Origin: Prado023 sp964418695
Lineage (GTDB): Bacteria; Actinomycetota; Actinomycetes; S36-B12; CAIYMF01
Direction: 5' to 3'
Length of the DNA stretch: 64,000 nt
Assembly: GCA_964418695.1 (NCBI GenBank)
Contig: CAYQMN010000013.1
Span: forward strand, 1-64,000
Shown here: piece by piece, positions 49,313 through 58,600 of the stretch
Position numbering within the stretch: the first letter of the stretch is position 1
How the letters are laid out: every line of letters begins with the position of its first letter
Made by a program: the position numbers and the translations under genes
The notes under the pieces: model-generated
Told to the model about the DNA's origin: nothing
The model's input: only the letters and a program-made list of their open reading frames with translations
Databases searched by the model: none

Positions 49313-50800
49313 ATGCCCGATTCAGCCGGCAAGAAGATCCGCGTGCGCTCCAAGCGCCCCCTGTGGATGCCGATCCTCGCCGCGGCCCTGACGTTCATCG
49401 GGGTGTTCGGGCTGTTCGTGCGCCAGAACAAGGAGGCCCAGAGCCTGAACTCCCCGACGGCGCCGGCGGGTCTGCTGCCCCCGGAGCAGTCCAGCGGGAC
49501 CGCGCTGGTGTCCGTGGGGAAGGTCACCGGGCTCCCGCTGCCGTGCACCGCGTGGCTGGTCGATGCCGGGGCGGCGCCCGACGCCCGGGCCTACGCCGTG
49601 ACTGCCGGGCGCTGCGTCGGCGTGGACGACGCCGCGACGGTACGGGCCGATGTCTCGGTGAATGGGGCGAGCATCGACTTCAACACGTTCGCCACCCTCA
49701 CCTCGGCCGCCTACGTGGCGCCGGTCACCGCCTCGATCACCGATGTCGAGTGGGCCTCGGCGCGCGGCACGGATCTGGCCGTTCTGCGTCTGGGCACCAC
49801 CTACGGGGCGCTGGCCGACCAGGGCGTGCTGCCCATCGCCCCGGTGGCGCCGCTGGCCGACGGGGGCCAGATCCTGGTGCCCAGCGTCCCGGTGGAGGGG
49901 GTGCCGGCCGATCAGCAGCACCTGCGCGGCAGCCGCTGCGCCATCGGGGTGACGACCGACGTGGCCGAGCAGCCCTGGCTGTTCCACCACCTGCGCGCCT
50001 CGGACTGCGACGGGATCCTCGGCGGGTCGGCGGGGGCGCCGGCCCTGAACCCGGAGGGGCAGGCGGTCGGGATGGTCGTGACGACCACCATCGCCGCGCC
50101 GGACGGCCCCGACTGCTCCGTGGGCAGGCCGTGCGAGGCGCGCGACGGCACGGTCGGGTTCCACGCCGACACCACCTACCTCACCCCGGTCGACCTGCTG
50201 GCCGGGTGCTTCCCCAAGGGCACCTTCGCCACCGGGCCTGACTGTGCGCTGGAGGACCCGGCGAGCGTGGTGCAGGCGTCCGTCGGCTCGTCGACCTGGC
50301 CGGCCGGGGGCGCGGTGCGCATCGAGGTGGATGACCCGCCGTCGGGCCTGCAGGCGCAGGCGGGACCGCTCGGCTCGACCGACTGCTGGGCCGACCAGGG
50401 CTACGCGAAGGTGACCCCCGACGCCACGGACGCGATCACCGTCACCGCACCGACCAAGCAGGGGCTCGCGGTGGCCTGCGTGCGCGCGGCCGGGCAGCCC
50501 ACGCCGCTGCTGCTGACCATCACCGGCTCGGCCCCGGATGCCAGTGCGATCGCGTTGTCGCGGGTGCCGGTCGAGGGCGGCGTCGAGGTCGCACCCGTCC
50601 CGGATCCGCCGACCTACGCCTCGTTCACATGGGCGATGGGTCCGGCGGGGTCCACCGACTGCGCGAAGATCGAGGGGTACGCCGAGTCCGGCGACGACCC
50701 GGTCCTGATCCAGTCCGCCGACCTGCCGGCGACCGTGTGCGTGATCGCGCGCGACGCCGCCGGGACCCCCTCCGCGCCCTCCGCCTTCCAGCTGGGCTGA
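49313..50800 (+). CDS. Membrane-anchored trypsin-like protein lacking the catalytic His
   Basis: 495 residues. A basic N-terminus and one membrane helix (about 17-36) anchor an extracytoplasmic chymotrypsin-like domain: YAVTAGRCVG, RGTDLAVLRL (Asp154) and DGILGGSAGAPALNPEGQAV (Ser239). The catalytic His of the usual TAGHC motif is Arg100 here, so normal peptidase activity is unlikely. Two repeated beta domains follow (about 325-495), each with GPxGSTDC. TACGGT lies 7 bases before the ATG. Confidence 0.7.
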   Translation: MPDSAGKKIRVRSKRPLWMPILAAALTFIGVFGLFVRQNKEAQSLNSPTAPAGLLPPEQSSGTALVSVGKVTGLPLPCTAWLVDAGAAPDARAYAVTAGRCVGVDDAATVRADVSVNGASIDFNTFATLTSAAYVAPVTASITDVEWASARGTDLAVLRLGTTYGALADQGVLPIAPVAPLADGGQILVPSVPVEGVPADQQHLRGSRCAIGVTTDVAEQPWLFHHLRASDCDGILGGSAGAPALNPEGQAVGMVVTTTIAAPDGPDCSVGRPCEARDGTVGFHADTTYLTPVDLLAGCFPKGTFATGPDCALEDPASVVQASVGSSTWPAGGAVRIEVDDPPSGLQAQAGPLGSTDCWADQGYAKVTPDATDAITVTAPTKQGLAVACVRAAGQPTPLLLTITGSAPDASAIALSRVPVEGGVEVAPVPDPPTYASFTWAMGPAGSTDCAKIEGYAESGDDPVLIQSADLPATVCVIARDAAGTPSAPSAFQLG

Positions 50801-50891
50801 CCTCAGCCCGCGACCGGCCCGCGACCGGCCCGCGCCCGCCCACCCGTCCCTCGCCCGGCGGCTCGACGCCGCCCGGTGCCAGGATGGCCGC

Positions 50892-52259
50892 ATGCCTGAC
50901 GTGCGCGCGGACCACCTGAGGAGCCTGGTCGAGGCCGGTCACGAGCGGGCCGTGGCCGACCTGTGCGACCTCGTCCGGATCCCCAGCGTCAGCCGCGAGG
51001 GGCTGGACGGCGAGCAGCTGACGCGCAGCGCCCAGGCCGTGGCCGACCTGCTCGCCGATGCGGGCGTGCCCGAGGTTCGGATCGTCCGCGAGGGCGGGGG
51101 ACCGGCGGTGCTCGGCCACATCCCCTCTCCCCCGGGGGCGCCGACCGTGCTGCTCTACGCCCACCACGACGTCCAGCCGGCGGGGAGTCTGGCGGACTGG
51201 ACGACCGAGCCGTTCGAGCCGAGCGCGCTCGACGGGCGGCTGCACGGCCGCGGGGCCGCCGACGACAAGGCCGGCGTGCTGGCCCATGTCGGGGCGATCC
51301 GGGTGTTGCGCGAGGCGTTTCCCGACGGGTTCCCGGTCGGGGTCACGGTCTTCGTGGAGGGCGAGGAGGAGGTCGGCTCGCCCTCGATGGCCGACTTCCT
51401 GGCCCGGCATGCCGCGGCGCTGGCCGCCGACGTCGTGGTCATCGCCGACTCCTCGAACTGGGAGGTGGACGTGCCCGCGTTCACCACCTCGCTGCGCGGT
51501 CTGGTCGAAGTGATCGTGGAGGTGCGCACCCACGCGGGCGAGCAGCACTCCGGCGTCTTCGGCGGGCTGTTCCCGGACGCGCTCACCTCGCTGTGCCGCC
51601 TGCTGGCCGGGCTGCACGACGAGGCCGGCCGAGTCGCGGTGCCGGGCCTGGTCAGCGCACCCGCGCCGGCCGTCGACCTCGACGAGGCGGCGCTGCGCGC
51701 CGAGGCCGGCGTGCTGCCCGGGGTCGTCTCGCTGGGGGAGGGCACGGCGGCGCATCGGATCTGGGGGCAGCCGGCGGTGACCGTGCTGGCCATCGACGCG
51801 CCGGCGACCGCGGCGGCGGCCAACGTCCTGCTCCCGGTCGCCCGCGCGACGGTGAGCATGCGCATCCCGCCCGGCCAGGAGCCGGCCGCCGCCCAGCAGG
51901 CGCTGGCCGACCACCTGATCGCCACGGCGCCGTGGGGTGTGGAGGTCACCTGCACTCCGGGCTCGGCCGGCAGCCCGGTCGCGATGACTCCGCAGGGGCC
52001 GACCGCGGACCTGGCGACCCGGGCGTTCGCCGACGCCTGGGACGGGACCGCGCCGGTGCACATGGGGATCGGCGGGTCGATCCCGTTCATCGCCGACTTC
52101 GCCGAGCAGTTCCCGCAGGCCACGATTCTCGTGGTCGGCCCGGGGGACCCGGCGTCGTGCTGGCACGGCCCCAACGAGAGCGTCGACCTCGACGTGCTGC
52201 GCCGCCTGACCCTGGCCGAGGTCCTGCTGATGGCCGGACTCGCCGGCGACCTGGACTGA
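50892..52259 (+). CDS. M20 family metallopeptidase (dipeptidase)
   Basis: 455 residues. Zinc-site motifs VLLYAHHDVQPAG, LHGRGAADDKAGVLAHVGAI and the catalytic FVEGEEEVGSPSM, with PNESVDLDVLRRLTLAEVLL near the end, place it in the M20 (PepV/CNDP-like) dipeptidases. It should cut short peptides or acylated amino acids in the cytoplasm. CAGGAT lies 6 bases before the ATG, so it is probably leaderless. Confidence 0.9.
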   Translation: MPDVRADHLRSLVEAGHERAVADLCDLVRIPSVSREGLDGEQLTRSAQAVADLLADAGVPEVRIVREGGGPAVLGHIPSPPGAPTVLLYAHHDVQPAGSLADWTTEPFEPSALDGRLHGRGAADDKAGVLAHVGAIRVLREAFPDGFPVGVTVFVEGEEEVGSPSMADFLARHAAALAADVVVIADSSNWEVDVPAFTTSLRGLVEVIVEVRTHAGEQHSGVFGGLFPDALTSLCRLLAGLHDEAGRVAVPGLVSAPAPAVDLDEAALRAEAGVLPGVVSLGEGTAAHRIWGQPAVTVLAIDAPATAAAANVLLPVARATVSMRIPPGQEPAAAQQALADHLIATAPWGVEVTCTPGSAGSPVAMTPQGPTADLATRAFADAWDGTAPVHMGIGGSIPFIADFAEQFPQATILVVGPGDPASCWHGPNESVDLDVLRRLTLAEVLLMAGLAGDLD

Positions 52260-52360
52260 CCCCCGCACGATCCGCACGGCCGCCGCCACCGCGTGCAACC
52301 CGATCCAAGGGCGGGGATTTGGGGGCCTCCGTCCGGCCGGATACGATGGGCCCCGCCCTG

Positions 52361-52432
52361 GCCCCCGTAGCTCAGGGGATAGAGCAGTGGCCTCCGGAGC
52401 CATGCGCGCAGGTTCGAATCCTGCCGGGGGCG
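52361..52432 (+). tRNA. tRNA-Arg (anticodon CCG)
   Basis: A 72-base cloverleaf. The acceptor arm GCCCCCG pairs with CGGGGGC, with discriminator G at 52432. D-arm GCTC/GAGC, anticodon arm GTGGC/GCCAT with loop CTCCGGA (anticodon CCG at 52394-52396), T-arm GCAGG/CCTGC with loop TTCGAAT. CCA is not encoded. It decodes CGG, a common Arg codon in this genome. Confidence 0.97.
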
Positions 52433-52623
52433 CCCAGCGTCACCGCAGGTCAGAGGCCGGTTTCCCGCCCGTGTGACCAGCGTAAACCCCAGGCACCCCC
52501 GGCGCGCCCGGTCACACGGCGCACGGACGACCTACGCGGCCGTCTCCAGGCCCGCCAGGAACGCCTCGTGGCCCGCGCCGGATTCAGCACGACCTCGCAA
52601 CGTCGCGTGCGCCTCCGCCGGGC

Positions 52624-53544
52624 TCAGTCGAAGGCGCGCAGTTGCTCACCCGGTTCTGACCAGCCCACCACGCGCACGATTCTGCGAGTCACCTTGATCC
52701 CACCGTCAGCCTGTTCCTGCTCCGTGACCTCGACATCGCAACCCAGCCGAATCCCCGGCACGATCGGGAACTCTCGCCTGTCCATCCGCTCGAGGAACGC
52801 CTCGTCCTCGACCGGGATGTTCATCCGCGCGTCGCCGTACCGGAACGTCCACGCTGCCCTTCCCTCGAGCACGACCTTGACCAACGTCAGCGTCATCCGA
52901 GTGGTGCTCACGTGGAGCTGGTCCACGGTCTCCGCGTCGAACCAGGCCTGGTCGCCCGGGACGAGCACCTCATCGGCATCCCCACCCTGGATCTCCACCG
53001 AAGCATCAGATCCTGCCGACTCCACGGGTTGAAGCACGCCTCTTGCCGCCCGCCGGAACATCGGGTCCGCCACCAGCCGGGCGGTCGCGGGGTCGACCGT
53101 GATGTTCACGGTGACGTCCCCCTTCACCACGATGCTGACGTTCCCACGGTCGTCGGGCAGCTGCTTGAACGGCCCGCCGCTCCAGTCGCCTGACCACGGC
53201 CATGGCGGAGGGCACCATGCCCGCCAGCGTCCAGACGTTGACCAAGGTGGTCGCCTCGCGCCCGGTCAACACCTGCATCGCTCGACTGAACACCCCACCG
53301 ACATCGGCGAGGATGAGGTCCACCACGAACGAGCCCGGCTCGTTGGCCGCGATCCGCACCTGCGGCGCCCGAGCCTGCAGGTTCATCACCTGCGCAGCCC
53401 GCCCATACGCCCGGCTCAGGGCAATCAGGCTCCCCGCATAGGCGTCGACGTCCATCGAGTCGTCAGCGGCAAGGCAGCACCCGCGAACCTCACCCGAACC
53501 GCCGCTGTCGGCATGTCCGGGACCGTACCCGTGCCCTCTGTCAT
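52624..53544 (-). pseudogene. Frameshifted gene of unknown family beside tRNA-Arg
   Basis: Three frames on the minus strand fit end to end as one protein of about 300 residues. MTEGTGTVPDMPTAAVRVRF starts at 53544; the frame moves near 53465 to ADDSMDVDAYAGSLIALSRA and GSFVVDLILADVGGVFSRAM. It moves again near 53195 to SGGPFKQLPDDRGNVSIVVK and then GDVTVNITVDPATARLVADP. The last frame runs to the stop at 52624. Two shifts argue for real decay, although indel errors are not excluded. No domain recognised. The 190 bases between it and the tRNA hold nothing I can support. Confidence 0.5.
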
Positions 53545-53736
53545 CACTAGCCTCTCGAACCGCCACTCGTGGGCCATCTGATGGTCATGCCCGGTCTTCG
53601 GCCGGGGCGGCCGCGAGACTCAGCCCGCCGGCTCGACCCTCTACGCCGCCCCGGACGCCGGCGACGTTTGGGCCACCTGGCCAGCGGGTATCACGCGGAC
53701 ATCACCCCTGGCCCCTACCCACGACGAGGAACCGCA

Positions 53737-54039
53737 ATGCCCACACCCAAGAGACTCCTCGGCGCCGTCACCGTGGCCGCGATCGCCATCACGCCCGTCC
53801 TCGGCGCGGCGCCCGCCCAGGCCGCCGCTCCCGCCAAGGCCAAGCCCGCCAACTGCAAGACCGTCAACGCCAAGTACCCCGGCGCAGTCGCCCAGAACTC
53901 GAAGGTGCGCAACACCAAGGTCTCCGGCGGCAAGAAGGTCCCCGCCAAGAGCACCCACAAGCCCAAGGTCAGCAAGTCGCTGTACAAGAAGTACCACAAG
54001 CTCGACCGCGACAAGGACGGCATCGCCTGCGAGCGGTGA
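53737..54039 (+). CDS. Secreted excalibur-domain protein
   Basis: 100 residues: a signal peptide ending near APAQAAA, a Lys-rich middle, and a C-terminal excalibur motif (YKKYHKLDRDKDGIACER) whose DxDxDGxxCE loop binds calcium. NCKTVNAKYP holds the partner Cys for the disulfide. GAGGA precedes the ATG. Probably exported; role unknown. Confidence 0.85.
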   Translation: MPTPKRLLGAVTVAAIAITPVLGAAPAQAAAPAKAKPANCKTVNAKYPGAVAQNSKVRNTKVSGGKKVPAKSTHKPKVSKSLYKKYHKLDRDKDGIACER

Positions 54040-54114
54040 CGGCCGCCGGGAGCCCGCCGTCGTGGCCCCCGCTGACGATCCGGGCGGGCCTGTGCGCGCA
54101 ACTACCATGACGCC

Positions 54115-55779
54115 ATGACCCCCGACGCATTGGCCGCTCTCATCACCGCGAGCATCCGCGACCTGGTGGCGGACAGCCGGATCACCCTGCCCGACGATCA
54201 TCGGGTCCTGGCCACGGTCGAGCGTCCGAAGAACCGCGAGCACGGCGACTACGCGACGGCCGTCGCGATGACCCTGGCGAAGGCCGCCCGGATGCCACCG
54301 CGGGCCATCGGCGAGCTGCTCGCCGAGCGCCTGCAGGAGAGTCCCGCGATCGCCCGGGCCGAGGTGGCCGGGCCGGGCTTCGTCAACATCTGCCTGGAGA
54401 CCGCGTCCCTGGGTGAGGTGGCGTCGCGGATCGTGGCCGAGAGCGAGCACTACGGCCGGTCCACCGCCCAGGCCGGCCGTTGGATCAACATCGAGTTCAT
54501 CTCGGCCAACCCGACCGGGCCGATCCACCTGGGGCACACGCGCTGGGCCGCCGTCGGCGACTCGATCGCCCGAGTGCTGGCTGCCGAGGGCGCCTCGGTG
54601 ACCCGCGAGTTCTACATCAACGACCGCGGCGTGCAGATGGAGCGGTTCGGCGAGTCGATCCGCAACGCGGCGCACGGCCGGCCCGCCCCCGAGGGCGGCT
54701 ACCACGGCGACTACGTCAAGGAGCTGGCAGCCCAGATCGTGGCGTCGGAGCCCGGCATCACCGCGCTGCCCGATGACCGGCAGGCCGAGCAGTTCCGCGA
54801 GGCCGGCTACCGCGCGCAGCTGGCCGCCCAGCAGGAGAGCCTGGAGCGGTTCCGCACCCACTTCGAGGTGTGGACCTCCGAGCGCTCCCTGCACGAGGCC
54901 GGTGCGGTCGAGGAGGCGTTCGAGACACTGCGCGCGCAGGGCCACGTCTACGAGTCCGAGGGCGCGGTGTGGCTGCGGACCACCGAGTTCGGCGACGACA
55001 AGGACCGCGTGCTGGTCAAGGCCGACGGCGAGCTGACCTACTTCGCCTCCGACACCGCCTACTACGTGGACAAACGCCGCCGCGGGTTCGACCGCTGCAT
55101 CTACCTGCTCGGCGCGGACCACCACGGGTACGTCAACCGGCTGCGCGCGGTCGCCGCGTGCGCGGGCGACGACCCCGACACCGGCATCGAGATCCTCATC
55201 GGCCAGCTGGTGAAGATGATCAAGGGCGGCGAGGAGGTCAAGCTCAGCAAGCGCGCCGGGCACATCATCACCATCGACGACCTGGTCGACGAGGTGGGCG
55301 TGGACGCCGCCCGCTACTCGCTGATCCGCTACCCGGTGGACTCCCCGCTGGTGCTTGACGTCGACCTGCTGCTGCGCCGCACCAACGACAACCCGGTCTT
55401 CTACGTGCAGTACGCGTCGGCGCGGATCGCGTCGGTGCTGCGGCACGCCGACGATCTGGGCATCGACTGGCGCTCGGCGCACTTCGAGCCCGCGGCGCTC
55501 GCGCATGATCGGGAGAGCGCGCTGCTCGGCGTCCTGGCCGAGTTCCCGCGCGTGGTCGCCTCGGCCGCCGAGCTGCGCGAGCCGCACCGCGTGGCCCGCT
55601 ACCTGGAGACCTTGGCCACCGCCTACCACCGCTTCTACGACGTCTGCCGAGTGCTGCCGATGGGCGAGGAGCCCGCGCAGGAGCAGCACATCGCCCGGCT
55701 GTGGCTGTGCGCGGCCTCCCGCCAGGTCTTCGTCAACGGCCTGGACCTGCTCGGGGTCACCGCGCCGGAGCGGATGTAG
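54115..55779 (+). CDS. argS: Arginyl-tRNA synthetase
   Basis: 554 residues. An N-terminal Arg-tRNA-synthetase domain, then the class I catalytic core with PTGPIHLGHTRWAAVGDS (HIGH box as HLGH) and LSKRAGHIITIDDLVDE (KMSKS-like), and the DALR anticodon-binding domain. It charges tRNA-Arg, one of which is encoded 1.7 kb upstream. TACCAT lies 6 bases before the ATG, so the message starts at the codon. Confidence 0.97.
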   Translation: MTPDALAALITASIRDLVADSRITLPDDHRVLATVERPKNREHGDYATAVAMTLAKAARMPPRAIGELLAERLQESPAIARAEVAGPGFVNICLETASLGEVASRIVAESEHYGRSTAQAGRWINIEFISANPTGPIHLGHTRWAAVGDSIARVLAAEGASVTREFYINDRGVQMERFGESIRNAAHGRPAPEGGYHGDYVKELAAQIVASEPGITALPDDRQAEQFREAGYRAQLAAQQESLERFRTHFEVWTSERSLHEAGAVEEAFETLRAQGHVYESEGAVWLRTTEFGDDKDRVLVKADGELTYFASDTAYYVDKRRRGFDRCIYLLGADHHGYVNRLRAVAACAGDDPDTGIEILIGQLVKMIKGGEEVKLSKRAGHIITIDDLVDEVGVDAARYSLIRYPVDSPLVLDVDLLLRRTNDNPVFYVQYASARIASVLRHADDLGIDWRSAHFEPAALAHDRESALLGVLAEFPRVVASAAELREPHRVARYLETLATAYHRFYDVCRVLPMGEEPAQEQHIARLWLCAASRQVFVNGLDLLGVTAPERM

Positions 55780-55785
55780 CCGCGG

Positions 55786-56982
55786 GTGCCCGCCGATCGC
55801 GGGGGGTCGCCGCCGGACGAGCGGGCCCCCGGCCAACCGGGTCAGCCGGGACGCAGCCCCGAGTCCGCTGGCGCGGGCGCCGCTGGGCCGGGCGAGTCGG
55901 GCCATGCGCAGCCGGGCCGCGGCCCCGAATCCGCCGGTGTGGGTGCCGCTGGGGCCGGCGAGTCCGAGCCAGGGACGGGTTCCGGTGCCGACATCGACGA
56001 CGCGGAGTCGGCGACCCGCGTCGGCATCCGTGGGTCCGTCGAGCTGGCCCGCAGCGAGCATGCGTCGCCCAGCGTCGTGACCTGGGTGCAGCGCCTCGGT
56101 CGGCCCCTGCCGGATCGGGTGCTGCGCGGCATCTGGTTCTGGGTCGCGGTCTACTCGCGGTTCGCCCGGCATCGCGGTCCGGTCCTGGCCGGTGGGCTGG
56201 CGTTCTTCGGGCTGCTCTCGCTGGTGCCCGCGTTCCTGTCGCTGGCCTCGGTGGCCACCCTCCTGATCGAGCCGGCCAGCATCGCGGCGGCCGCCGACAC
56301 GATCCTGGCCAACAACCCGCAGGCCGCCGAGACCCTCCAGCCGATCTTCGACCTGGCGCACGAGGCCGCCACCGCGGGGTCCTCCTCCGCGTCCCTGACC
56401 GCGATGGTGAGCCTGGGCGTCTCCCTGTATGCCGCGAGCCGGTTCATCTACGTGGGCCATCAGGTCCTGGACATCGCATTCGAGACCGCCCCGAAGCCGC
56501 CCACGCTCCTCAAGCGGATGGCGGCGATCGCCGTCACTCTGCTCGCCCAGCTGGCCTTCGTGGTCGGCATCCTGGTGCTCGGACTGGTGCCGCGTGTGCT
56601 GGGTGTCCTGGGCATCGCCGAGGCCTACGAGGCGGCCCTTCGGATCCTGCGCCAGCCGCTCATGGTGGTGGCCGTGTATCTGCTGCTCACGGCCTCGGTC
56701 CGCTACGGGATCCGGCTGGGCCGGTCGGTCCCCTGGCTCAACCCCGGCGCGGCTGCCGGCACGCTCATCGTCGCGATCGGCACCGGGGGCCTGTCGTGGT
56801 TCCTGCACGTCTCGCGCACCTACTCCGAGATCGTCACGGTGCTGGGCGGGGTGATCGCCCTGGAGCTGTGGCTCTACGTCATCGGCATCGGGATCGTCGT
56901 GTCCGCCGAGACCGAGGGGGTGCGCCACCGGCTGCGCCGCGAGGCCGCGAACGGCAGCGCGGGCGTCCTCGACGCCTCCTGA
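55786..56982 (+). CDS. YihY/virulence factor BrkB family membrane protein
   Basis: 398 residues. A roughly 90-residue Gly/Pro/Ala-rich start contains two near copies of GPESAGxGAAGxGES. Six membrane helices follow in the YihY pattern (GPVLAGGLAFFGLLSLVPAF, VLGGVIALELWLYVIGIGIV). It was once called ribonuclease BN, but is now seen as an uncharacterised membrane protein. The GTG lies 6 bases after the argS stop. Confidence 0.85.
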   Translation: MPADRGGSPPDERAPGQPGQPGRSPESAGAGAAGPGESGHAQPGRGPESAGVGAAGAGESEPGTGSGADIDDAESATRVGIRGSVELARSEHASPSVVTWVQRLGRPLPDRVLRGIWFWVAVYSRFARHRGPVLAGGLAFFGLLSLVPAFLSLASVATLLIEPASIAAAADTILANNPQAAETLQPIFDLAHEAATAGSSSASLTAMVSLGVSLYAASRFIYVGHQVLDIAFETAPKPPTLLKRMAAIAVTLLAQLAFVVGILVLGLVPRVLGVLGIAEAYEAALRILRQPLMVVAVYLLLTASVRYGIRLGRSVPWLNPGAAAGTLIVAIGTGGLSWFLHVSRTYSEIVTVLGGVIALELWLYVIGIGIVVSAETEGVRHRLRREAANGSAGVLDAS

Positions 56983-57036
56983 CCTCCGAAGCCCGACGCG
57001 ACCAGCCGGGGTGCGGCCGCGCCTAGAATCCCGGCC

Positions 57037-58473
57037 ATGCGCGCCCACCCCGCCGGACCCCTGCACGGCGACGGCCTCCCGCACGCCGAGATGCCCGCCG
57101 CCCCCGACCAGGCCGCGATGGCTCGCCTCGATGCCCGGATCTGGCCGGCCACCGCCCGCCGCGACGCGGCTGGCCGGATCGTCGTGGGTGGTCGCCCCGT
57201 CACCGACCTGGCCGTCGAGCACGGCACGCCGCTGATGCTCCTGGACGAGGCCGACTTCCGCTCGCGCGCCTCGTCGTTCCGCTCGGCGTTCGAGGATGCG
57301 GACGTGCCCGGCTCGGTCTCGTTCGCCGGCAAGGCGTTCCTGAGCGGCACCACGGTGGCCTGGCTGGACCAGGAGGGCCTGGGCCTGGACGTCTGCACCG
57401 GCGGCGAGCTGGCCCTCGCGCTGGCGGCCGGCTTTCCTGCCGAGCGGATCACCCTGCACGGCAACAACAAGTCGCACGCCGAGCTGACCGCCGGGCTGGC
57501 CGCGGGCATCGGCTGCTTCGTCATCGACTCCCTGGAGGAGGTCCACCTGCTGGCCGACCTGGCCGGCGAGCTGGGCCACACCGCGCGTGTCCTGGTCCGG
57601 GTGACCACCGGCGTCGAGGCGCACACCCACGAGTTCATCGCCACCGCGCACGAGGACCAGAAGTTCGGGCTCTCGCTGACCTCGGGTGCCGCGATCGAGG
57701 CGGTGCAGGCCGTCGCCGCCCGCCGCGAGCTGGTCCTGGCCGGCATCCACTCGCACATCGGCTCGCAGATCTTCAGCACGTCGGGCTTCGAGGTGGCCGC
57801 GCACCGCGTGGTCGGGTTCCTCGCGGCCCTGGCCGACGAGCACGCGATCGAGGTGGGCGAGCTGAACCTCGGCGGCGGCATGGGCATCGCCTACCTGCCC
57901 ACCGACGACCCGGTCGCCCCGGTCGCGATGGCCGAGGCGCTGCGAGCCATCGTCTCCGCCGAGTGCGCCAGCCGGGGGCTGCCGATCCCGCGGATCACCG
58001 TCGAGCCCGGTCGCGCGATCGCCGGCCCGAGCATGGTCACGCTCTACGAGGTCGGCACGGTCAAGCCGGTGGAGTACCGTGCGGGCGCCTGGCGCACGTA
58101 CGTCTCGGTCGACGGCGGGATGAGCGACAACATCCGCACCGCGCTCTACGACGCGGAGTACACGTGCGCCCTGGCCAACCGGGTGTCCAGCGCCCCGGCG
58201 ATGCTGGCCCGCATCGTGGGCAAGCACTGCGAGTCCGGCGACGTGGTCGTGCGCGACGTCTGGCTGCCCGGTGACGTCCAGCGCGGCGACCTGCTGGCGG
58301 TGGCCGCGACCGGCGCGTACTGCCGGGCCATGGCGTCGAACTACAACGTGATCCCGCGACCGCCCGTGGTCTCGGTGCGTGGCGGCGCCGACCGAGTGGT
58401 CCTGCGCCGAGAGACCCTGCGCGACCTGTTCGCCCTGGACCCCGTCCTCGCCGACGCGCTGCTGCCCGCCTGA
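57037..58473 (+). CDS. lysA: Diaminopimelate decarboxylase
   Basis: 478 residues of a fold-type III PLP enzyme: VSFAGKAFLSGTTVAWLDQE (PLP Lys), GLDVCTGGELALALAAGFP, IHSHIGSQIF, LNLGGGMGIAY, ITVEPGRAI and VSVDGGMSDNIRTALYDAEY. It makes lysine from meso-DAP in the cytoplasm. TAGAAT lies 7 bases before the ATG (leaderless). It is the first gene of the lysA-hom-thrC-thrB run. Confidence 0.96.
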   Translation: MRAHPAGPLHGDGLPHAEMPAAPDQAAMARLDARIWPATARRDAAGRIVVGGRPVTDLAVEHGTPLMLLDEADFRSRASSFRSAFEDADVPGSVSFAGKAFLSGTTVAWLDQEGLGLDVCTGGELALALAAGFPAERITLHGNNKSHAELTAGLAAGIGCFVIDSLEEVHLLADLAGELGHTARVLVRVTTGVEAHTHEFIATAHEDQKFGLSLTSGAAIEAVQAVAARRELVLAGIHSHIGSQIFSTSGFEVAAHRVVGFLAALADEHAIEVGELNLGGGMGIAYLPTDDPVAPVAMAEALRAIVSAECASRGLPIPRITVEPGRAIAGPSMVTLYEVGTVKPVEYRAGAWRTYVSVDGGMSDNIRTALYDAEYTCALANRVSSAPAMLARIVGKHCESGDVVVRDVWLPGDVQRGDLLAVAATGAYCRAMASNYNVIPRPPVVSVRGGADRVVLRRETLRDLFALDPVLADALLPA

Positions 58474-58488
58474 CCCGCGCTCCCGGCC

Positions 58489-58525
58489 GTCAGCCCAGAG
58501 GCCATCGAATGGCCCGTGGACTGAC
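58489..58525. repeat. 37-bp palindrome, copy 2 (intergenic)
   Basis: GTCAGCCC and GGACTGAC outer arms with GGCCATC and ATGGCC inner arms, nearly the same as 29425-29461 read on the other strand; both continue into ACAACC. It lies between lysA and hom, 15 bases after the lysA stop, where it could also act as a terminator. Confidence 0.75.
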
Positions 58526-58600
58526 AACCCAGGCCGAAGGTCCGGGCGTGCGTGAGAGAATGGGCCGGTTCTCCATCTGACCGCCCTTAGGAGGGCCTGC

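Noticed and set aside
52473..52697. Small plus-strand frame after tRNA-Arg
   Set aside because: It is Arg/Ala/Pro-rich, has no ribosome site or motif, and its end lies opposite the decayed minus-strand gene.
52361..52700. Phage or island attachment site at tRNA-Arg
   Set aside because: No second copy of the tRNA 3' end (TTCGAATCCTGC) was found downstream and no integrase is visible.
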